Origin: Agrocybe praecox
Taxonomy: Eukaryota > Basidiomycota > Agaricomycetes > Agaricales > Agrocybaceae
Reading direction: 5' to 3'
Assembly (NCBI GenBank): GCA_964017145.1
Contig: OZ024843.1
Location: 46,001-110,000 of the forward strand
Length of the DNA stretch: 64,000 bases
Position 1 is the stretch's first letter; the number at the start of each line of letters is the position of its first letter. The position numbers were made by a program, and so were the translations under genes. Of this stretch, positions 56,579 to 64,000 are shown piece by piece. The notes beneath the pieces were generated by a model, which saw only the letters and a list, made by a program, of their open reading frames with translations, did no database searches and was not told the DNA's origin.

Positions 56579-59500
56579 TCACCCCCTCTCTAAGGCACAT
56601 TTCCCGCAATGTGCACATGTATGACTGAGTTTGGAGGGTTTCAGAGGAGGTGGAGGTTCAGTAAAATTAATTAGAGGAGAAAATGAAAGTGTATCAAAAG
56701 TTAAGGCAGAAATCTTTCTGGGAGCAGCTGGGTGTTTTGCATGGAATTCCTTGATTGATTTAGCTGCCCTCTTCAGATTTTCAGCAGGTTCCCAAGTACT
56801 TTCTTCATTTGGGTAGTTTTTCCATTTCACCAAGTACTGCAGCTTATTTCTGAATAATCTGCTGTCCTTGATGTAATCAACTTCCCATTCAGGGTTTTCT
56901 CCTTTGATAACTGGTGGAGGTCTGGAAGGGGGCTTTCTACCAACTGGATCAGGATGATGAGGCATGAGCTTGACCACATTGAATACAGGATGGATCTTCA
57001 TGGTAGAAGGCAATTTCAATTCATAGGCATTTGGACCAACAACTTTGGTGATCTTGTATGGTCCATATCTTTTGTCCTCCAATTTCTTGGAAGGCCTATC
57101 AGTCTTCAAGTCCTTGCCATCTAGCCAAACCATGTCTCCAACCTTATACTCAGTAGGTGCACCTCTGTGTCTATCATAGAATTTGGCCATATCATCAGCA
57201 GCCTTTTTGAGGGCAGACTCTGCTTCTTTTCTGGCCTCTTCCATGTTTTTCACAAAGGTATCTACAGTGTCTATCTTGCTGTCTCTAAGGGGTTCTGTGC
57301 CCATCCTGGGATGTCTACCATTATTGAGCATGAAGGGTGTTTGCCTAGTGGATGCTTGAACTCTGTTGTTGTAGGAGAATTCAGCTAAGGACAACCATTC
57401 TACCCAGTCATCTTGTCTATGGTTTATGAAGAGCCTGAGGTATTGTTCTACTTCTTGATTTACCCTCTCAGTTTGACCATCTGTCTGAGGGTGATAGGCT
57501 GTAGATGAAGCAGTCTGAATACCTAATAAGGAGTTGAGCTCTTTCATAAACTTGGAGACAAACTGGGGACCTCTATCACAGATTATTTTGATGGGTAGAC
57601 CATGCAGTTTCCAGACATAGTCCCTGTAGAGCTTAGCAGTACCTTCAGATGTGACCTCATCTGTGGTAGGTATGATATGGATCATCTTGCTAAGCCTATC
57701 TACAACTATCATAATGGCATTGTACCCTTGACACTCAGGTAATCCAGTGATAAAGTCCACAGTAATGGTTTGCCAGACATCAGAAGGAATTTCAGTAGGA
57801 GTCAGAAAGCCAACAGGCTTAGCTGGAAATGTCTTTGTCCTGTTACATCTATCACAGCTTCTAGTGTAGGCTGCAATGTAGTGAGACATTCCTGGCCACC
57901 AATGATTTCTAGAGACAAGCTCTATTGTCTTCCATTTTCCTGGATGTCCAGCAATGTAGGCATCATGATGTAGTTCCACAATTTTCCTTCTAAGATCTTT
58001 GTCTTTGGGAACATACACTTTCCCTCTGTAGAGAATAAGTCCTTGCTCTTCTGCCCATTCCTGTCCTTCTATCTTCTTGGTTGAGGATCCCTTCAATTCC
58101 TGTACTGCCTTCACAACCTTTTCATCCATGTCCTTTGCTTCTCTGATTTTCTTAAGAAGATCAGTCTCAGGACCAGACAAAATGGTTTGCCCCTGTTTGA
58201 GAGCTTGGATTTTGAAGTAGGAAGGTTTGAGGAGAACTACATTTTCATTATCATTCTCCCCTTTCTTATGATCTGATCTTCTTGACAGGGCATCTGGCTT
58301 TAAGGATTTTATACCAGGCCTATGATGAAGAGAAAAGTCAAATCTGGACAAAAAGAGTGACCATCTGGCCTGCCTTCTGCTTAGCTTCTGGGCAGTCATA
58401 AAGTACTCTAGATTTTTGTGGTCTGTCCAAATCTCAAAGGTATGTTGAGTCCCTTCAAGATAATGTCTCCATTCATCTAGTGCCCTGATAATTGCCAGCA
58501 TTTCCTTGTCATGAATCTCATAATTTCTTTCTACTTCAGAAAGGCTCTTAGACATAAAAGCAACAGGATGCCATTTCCCATCTGATCCTTCCTGAGATAA
58601 GACAGCCCCAGTAGCATAATCTGAGCTATCTGCTTCAACTTTATATGGCTTATTATCATCAGGAAAAACCAAAACAGGGGAGGATGTGACCTTAAGCTTT
58701 AGCTGGTCAAAGGCTTCCTAATGTCTAAGTCCCCATCTCCAGACTGTTCCCTTCTTTGTCAATTCATGCAGTGGCTTGGCAATGTCTGCAAAATCCTCTA
58801 TGAACCTTCTGTAGAAGTTAACAAATCCCAAGAATGATTGAACATCCTTGACATTTTCAGGTTCAGGCCATTTGGAGACTCCCTCTACCTTGACAGGATC
58901 CATCTCAATCTTGCCTTGTGAAATGATAAGTCCAAGATATTCAATCTTTTCCTTTTCAAATTCACATTTTTCTGCTTTGAGGTAGAGTTTGTTCTCTTCT
59001 AGGATTTTCAGAACCTTCTTGACTACTTCCCTATGATGTTCAAGAGTCTCAGTGAAAACCAATATGTCATCCATGTAGACAATGACAACATTGCCATCAA
59101 TGAGCTCTATGAAGATATCATTCATCATAGTTTGGAAAGTGGCAGGACTATTAGTTAAGCCAAAGAACATGACCAGTGGTTCAAACAGCCCTCTATTGGT
59201 TCTGAAGGCTGCTTTCCATTCATCTCCTTCCTTAACTCTGACATTGTTAAATCCCCATCTGACATCCAGCTTGGTGAAGTATTTAGCTTTACTGAGTTTA
59301 GTGATTATGTCAGAGATGAGAGGCAAAGGGTAGGAGTTTTTGATGGTCATTTCATTAAGCTTTCTGTAGTCCTGAACTAGTCTAAGAGAGCCATCCTTCT
59401 TCTTGACAAAAAAGACAGGGGATGCCATAGGTGACTTAGAAGGTCTGATTCTGCCAGATTTCAGATTTTCCTCTAAAAAAGCATCAAGTTCTTTTTGCTC

Positions 59501-60420
59501 TTTAGGTGAAAGAGGATAAATCTTGGATCTATATGGCTCTGAACTAGGCTTCACCTCAATAGCATGATCCCAAGGCTTTCTATCTGGTAGCCTATCAAAA
59601 GATTCCTTTGAGAATACCCCTTTGAATTGATGATAATGCTTGGGGACAGCTTCTTCAAAGGATTTCTTTGGGGAATCAGCTAGTTGATGAGATTCTTCTG
59701 CCAATTTTTGGGACACAGTGGAGGTGGCATTGATGTACTGGTTCTGAGGATGTAGACAAGAGATAAAAATTCTATCCTCAGGCTCAATATCTGAGTCAGG
59801 TGACTGATCTACAAGATCTACACCTTCATCATCAAATTGAGGAAGCTGCCTTCTTTGCACTGCAGCTATTTTTTGCCTCTTCCTCCTGGCTCTAACAACT
59901 TCCATGTGACAATCAGGTGGACATCTGAGAAATTGAACATCCCCTTTCTGCCAGTCAACATTAGGATTGTGTAGATAAAGCCAGGTGTGTCCAATAATAG
60001 CAGTTTTATCTCCTAAGTCACATATAGCAAAGGTAGCCTTTTCTGTATGGTTTTTGTAGATCATAATCAAATCAACTTCTTCATGAATAGAGCCACTCTT
60101 GTTGAGGGTTCCATCTACATTGTAGACAGGAATGGCTCTAGGAAGTTTTCTTGTGTTTAGATTATGATATTTCACAAAACCAGTATCCAGAAAAAGACCA
60201 GTGGCACCAGAGTCAAGCAAAGCATTTACAGAAAGCCTTTTTCCTGTATCCATTGTCTTTAGTGTAACTGACAGATAGGTAGAGGTCTTAGGCTTGTGGT
60301 TCAGAATGTAGATTCTTTCAGGAGGAGAGGAAGAAGGTGAATCAGAGGGCATGATTTCTGTATCAGAATTTGAAGAGGAGGGATTGGTTTTATCACTTTC
60401 ATCTTATAATACATTAAATC
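56579..60420 (-). pseudogene. pol: Gypsy 2 Pol, two internal stops
   Basis: Protease (ALLDSGATGLFLD), RT with YMDDILVF, RNase H, HHCC integrase (HHDAYIAGHPGKW), DDE core and chromodomain (EWEVDYIKD, LQYLVKWKNYP, STWEPAENL) are all present. TAA at 60404-60406 lies near the N terminus (GAA in gypsy 1). TAG at 58718-58720 replaces a Gln codon at the start of RNase H (CAG in gypsy 1). Apart from these the frame is open. The protein is highly similar to gypsy 1 Pol. Confidence 0.92.
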
Positions 60421-60563
60421 TATTCCATTGGGACATGTCTTTCACCAATGGAGCCTTTAAAAACTCTTCTGATTTATCCTTGGTTCCTTGTTCTTTCTTG
60501 ATCAGTTTCCCATAAAAGTCTTTCAGCTCCTCATGGTTCATGGCATTGATGTTCACTGTAGAT

Positions 60564-61502
60564 CTACAGTACTCTGCCTAAGCAAATAAAGGGCCTGACT
60601 GACTTCCATCCTGAATCTACTTCCATAGGGACCACATCTGATTGCTTTGCCTGAGACACTTGACTCCTATGATTACCAGCAAAGGAAGATGAGCTGGGGG
60701 CAGCAGGCTTGAACTGAGGCTTGTTTGAAGAAGGAGCCTTGGAAAGTGGACAAGAAGAAGAGGAAGTAGATTTGTTGAATGCTTCCATCTGTCTCCATTG
60801 CCTGTCAAGCTTGGTAGCCCAGGAAATCCAGCCATTCAGAGTTTTGGGCATCTCAGGTACACTGTAGACCTTTTCCCTGAGAGATCTGTTAAGCCCAGTC
60901 TGAAACTTCTCAACCAATGCAGCAACATTGTACCCAGTATCAGCAACCAATTCCCTGAAGCTAGCCACATACTCATCAGCAGTTTGGCTTCCCTGCTTGA
61001 GGAGATTCACTTTGTGTCTGGCAGTGCTAGCAGGGTCTGGGTCTGCAAAGACTTCCCTGAATTCATGGACAAAATCATCCCAAAGGCCATCCTTAGGATA
61101 ATCTTCATCTAAAATCTTGGTCTTCTCAAGTGCCCACTTCCCAGCAGTGCCTCCTTTCATGAAGGAGAGAGCACAAACAACTTTTTGAAAGTCATCTGTG
61201 ATATTCTTTCCCCAGAAGTATAACTTGAGTTGACTGAGGAAGGCTTCTGCTTTCTGCATGGAACCATCAAAGGTTTCAGGAGGAGAGATTTTAGCAGAAG
61301 AGGAAGTGACAGCATGAGATGAAAGAACAGAGTAAACCTCTCTAGCAGCAGAGAAGAAAGGTGACTGAGTGGTGGGTGTTGTGATAGACTGTTGTTGCTG
61401 CTGTTTCAAGAGATTTAACTCCTGGGTAAGGAGAGTGATCTGGTGCAGGAGTTGCTCCACAGTGGCAGAAGGAGTGGTGATAGGTTGTGGTGTGGTGTCC
61501 AT
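60564..61502 (-). pseudogene. gag: Gypsy 2 Gag, truncated at the zinc knuckle
   Basis: Starts MDTTPQPITT at 61502 and follows gypsy 1 Gag through QTADEYVASFRELV and KSVRPFICL. A net deletion of about 23 bp removes the CCHC knuckle and shifts the frame, ending at 60564. Nucleic-acid packaging by this protein should be impaired. Sequence equivalent to the gag end (MNHEELKDFYGKLIKKE) is still visible out of frame at about 60480-60545. Confidence 0.9.
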
Positions 61503-61995
61503 AGTAGAGGCTCTCTGATGTGTGTGTGGGAGAAGCTATCTACAAAAAGTGCCCTTGAGACTATACTAGGTAACTAAAAAAAACTATATACTGGATACCC
61601 AGTTGTCATCCCAAGCACAGTGGGTCTAAACCTAGGATCACAGGGCTGACTACCTGGTATTTTCCTAGACCACCAAAGACAGAAACAGTTGGCCTGAATC
61701 TGCCCCAACAGTTGGTATCCCTATCTACAAGTTCACACACAACACACAGCAGAGAGTGAGGAATCCAGTAGAAAGAGGGGTGTCTTGAGGAGATGTTGAA
61801 ATTGGAGAGGGAGAAATGATTTAGAAGATTGGGAGGATATTGGAGGTTGAAGGGTTGGTGATGATGATAAAAATGATATAGGTGGTGAGAGGATGTGAGG
61901 GGAAATGGTAGAAAGAGGGATGAATGGATTGTTGTAGATAAATGTAGGTTGGTGTAGGTAAGGGTGAGATAGTAATTGGTGGAGTTGTCTGGGAT

Positions 61996-62006
61996 AGCTT
62001 CAATCT
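61996..62006 (-). other. Self-complementary primer-binding site of gypsy 2
   Basis: Read on the - strand this is AGATTGAAGCT, two bases from the LTR edge and complementary to AGCTTCAATCT of the LTR (62157-62167 on -). Same arrangement as gypsy 1. Confidence 0.75.
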
Positions 62007-62008
62007 TC

Positions 62009-62473
62009 TGTCAGGGCAACACTAAGATCAGTGTGACAAGGCCACCAACAAAGACAAAGCAAGAGAGAGAGAGAGAGAGAGAGAGAGATGAAGAGAGAGA
62101 GAGAGAGACACTCAATGGTTCTAAGAGATCACACCAATGATAGTGGATATCCTAAGAGATTGAAGCTGGGGCTACAGCTACATACATGTCTAGTATATAT
62201 ACCCTACAGCTATTCTAGAATATTCCTCTATGATATCATAGAAGGGAATGATGAGTAAGGCAATGACATCATAAAGAAAGTAAAAGAATGATGTGGAATG
62301 ATGTAGAATGAATGAGGCTGTGCTCATGGGAAATCAAAGTGATAAGTATCTAATCAAATGATAATCAAGAGATAATCAAAGATATGAAACAGATAAGATA
62401 TCTACACATCTACAAAAGGGAAAAATGCGAAATAAATATAGAAAAATAAGGGAAAATAGGGGAAACCCTGACA
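62009..62473 (-). repeat. 5' LTR of gypsy 2 (465 bp)
   Basis: Differs from the 3' LTR by an extra A near 62335 and a G/A change near 62458. TATA box at about 62191-62203 (-). Confidence 0.93.
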
Positions 62474-62860
62474 GTGTGAAGCCTATTGCCTCATCCTCAT
62501 CGTGGTCGTGTGCGTACGCTGCCGTCGTCACCGCTGTGCCTACGTTGCTGTTGTGGTCGTTGTGTGCCTACGCTGCCGTTGTCGTCGTGTCTGTTGTGTT
62601 GTCAAGCAACCACTCACGTCCCTATCCAGGGGAGGCAGTGGTTTCTGGCGTCGTCGTCGTCGTCGTAGGTGCGTAGTACAGCCCACATCCCTGTGGAGAA
62701 GGGAGGGGCTGGCAGGGATGTGTTGGAGGTAGCGATGATGGTGGTGATGAGGGACAAGAAGGAAGAAATCAACCAATGTGCGGTTGATTTCTTCCAAATC
62801 CGGCAATTCCCACGCCGGTCCGGTTGGTATCCGGTCCGTGCTCATCGTCGAATAACCGGT
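62474..62860 (+). repeat. U repeat copy 3 and hairpin-bearing element end
   Basis: 62478-62642 matches 55904-56066. A GTC triplet run lies at about 62648-62667. 62761-62795 is a hairpin with 14-nt arms, followed by AAATCCGGCAATTCCCACGC, matching the end of the element at 401-508. Confidence 0.7.
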
Positions 62861-63067
62861 GTTCCCACTGCCAGAATTGTTAGATATTTTTATAGAAAAC
62901 ATAGATCTACGTCACTCATTAAATTCGGGCATCAAAACAGAGGTAGTATTGTATACGAGTTTAAAATAGTACAAGTTTCAAAAAACAAAAATAAGGGACG
63001 AGATAGCAAATAAAATGACATACAAAAACACAGGCAGACATCCAGGAATCAGTAAAACGAACGACGT

Positions 63068-63916
63068 TCAATCGTCGTCTGAGTTGTACACGTCCCCATC
63101 GACCTCTTCGTCACTGTATTCGTCCTCACTGCCACCCAGGAGCTCGTTGTCGGTGTCGTTGTCGTCATCGTCGTTGTTGTATCCACCACCCTGCACCGTT
63201 ATTTCCACCTCCGCAACCAGTGGATCTTGTTCTTCTGCAGAGCTACGGGGTTCGGGTACGTTTGCTGGCCGTGAAGGATTCCTGTGCGTCGTGAAGTTGG
63301 TGGAAGAGTTTTCGGCAGAGTTATCTTGAGCAGGAGAAAGTGGCTTCTCCCACATCTTCTTGAAATACGCAGCAAGATTACTTTGAAGGTCGGACTGGTT
63401 CAGAGCATATGCCGTCAATCCCTCGGCCAGCTCCTTGGAGATCTCTTGTCTGCGATCTTTCTGTTGAGTCCACCAATTGGACTTCCATCGTAGATACTTC
63501 ATTACACGGTTCATCTCTTCTTTAAGGAGGGAGACCTCCTCTTTTGCTCGCATGCTCCGTGCTCAACTCTTTGCCCACTCAGACATAAGGATGTCGTCCC
63601 TTTGGTCTTCGGGACTGATTGAATTCGTGCGAGGCCAGAATTCAACTGGCCGTACATGAATTTCGAGACAAGATACGGAAGATTGGGCATCTGCATATGA
63701 TCTGCAAGGGCATTCACGTTATGTGGAAGTCCAGATACTGGTGAGATGGGTCAAATCAGACTAAGATTAACATGATATTGATAATGATAAAGGACGTACT
63801 AGCTTTCTGTGCCAAAATAACTTCACCATTGAGGTCATCATCCACCGCTTCTCCGTCGTTGTCTTCGTGGTCAGAGTTTACAAGGTTTGACGGCACTTCT
63901 GGCATTACCACGTTGG
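63068..63916 (-). pseudogene. KDZ-type transposase fragments
   Basis: 63068-63610 encodes a KDZ C terminus: SEWAKS, an in-frame TGA (expected Arg) at about 63568, then MRAKEEVSLLKEEMNRVM, KSNWW, ISKELAEGLTAYALNQSDL and an acidic tail. 63620-63916 encodes NGEVILAQKAST and, after an intron, ALADHMQMPNLPYLVSKFMY, a segment I associate with another KDZ-linked Agaricomycete protein. The two parts may be a fusion of different copies. The 5' side is cut by a gypsy LTR at 63917. Confidence 0.7.
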
Positions 63917-64000
63917 TGTCAGGGTTTCCCCTATTTTCTCTTATTTTTCTATATTTATTTCGCATTTTTCCCTTTTGTAGATGTGTAGATATCTTATCTG
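63917..64000 (+). mobile_element. Start of a third gypsy LTR
   Basis: TGTCAGGGTTTCCCC and the following 84 bp match the beginning of the 5' LTR of gypsy 1; the window ends inside it. It could be a solo LTR or the start of another element. Confidence 0.85.

Larger units (their letters stand above)
56115..62473 (-). mobile_element. Ty3/gypsy chromovirus 2, recent insertion but defective
   Basis: Same family and domain order as gypsy 1, on the - strand. The two LTRs differ at only about two positions over 464 bp, indicating a recent insertion. The flanks GCGTG (56110-56114) and GTGTG (62474-62478) fit a 5-bp target duplication with one mismatch. Coding defects are a deletion in the zinc knuckle with a frameshift, TAA at 60404-60406 and TAG at 58718-58720. 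The leader between LTR and gag is about 506 bp, against 104 bp in gypsy 1. Confidence 0.93.

Noticed and set aside
62425..62902. Val- or Ser-rich open frames around the third U repeat
   Set aside because: They come from GTC/GTT-rich repeat DNA and differ between U copies; no conserved frame.

Overview
The window looks like a transposon graveyard from a mushroom-forming basidiomycete (Agaricomycetes). The evidence is short GT-AG introns of about 50-65 bp, KDZ (Kyakuja-Dileera-Zisupton) transposase pieces, a TET/JBP-type 2-oxoglutarate oxygenase, a DUF6532-like protein, a chromodomain-bearing Ty3/gypsy element, and very little intact host coding sequence. I cannot name the genus. I saw no tRNA, rRNA or CRISPR. 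Almost every recognisable gene is broken by stops, frameshifts or insertions.

Layout. 0-4.5 kb: nested inverted-repeat (fold-back) elements and low-complexity DNA. 4.7-10.1 kb: a head-to-head gene pair (A1 on -, A2 on +). 11.2-12.1 kb: a TET/JBP pseudogene, cut by a MITE fragment. 12.4-14.1 kb: a 1.69-kb LTR-like repeat. 14.1-17.9 kb: a second copy of the head-to-head pair (B1/B2). 17.9-23.3 kb: a KDZ C-terminal fragment split by an 819-bp MITE, then a second, inverted copy of the 1.69-kb repeat. 24.4-27.4 kb: the most complete KDZ gene, with two stops. 28.8-34.7 kb: Ty3/gypsy chromovirus 1 (+). 35-37 kb: another KDZ fragment, split by an LTR-like insertion. 37.7-45.6 kb: a DUF6532-like gene, a 2OG-Fe(II) oxygenase gene and an array of micro-exons, all on -. 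46-55 kb: two pieces of the ribonucleotide reductase large subunit, facing each other and separated by 8 kb, each abutting an 890-bp MITE; a decayed GH63-like glycoside hydrolase lies between them. 56.1-62.5 kb: Ty3/gypsy chromovirus 2 (-). 63-64 kb: another KDZ fragment and the start of a third gypsy LTR.

The best-supported structural result is an 8-9 kb inversion bounded by two equal-length (890 bp) inverted MITEs. It separates the RNR fragments, and the outer flanks of the two MITEs match as an 8-bp target duplication only when paired across the inversion (7 of 8 bases). The gypsy elements carry an 11-nt primer-binding site complementary to the predicted 5' end of their own transcript, the arrangement known from Tf1/sushi self-priming elements. 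KDZ, TET/JBP and a second 2OG-Fe(II) enzyme occur in one neighbourhood, with nonsense codons that look like C:G to T:A changes. This fits methylation-associated decay in a fungus whose TET/JBP genes are known to travel with KDZ transposons.
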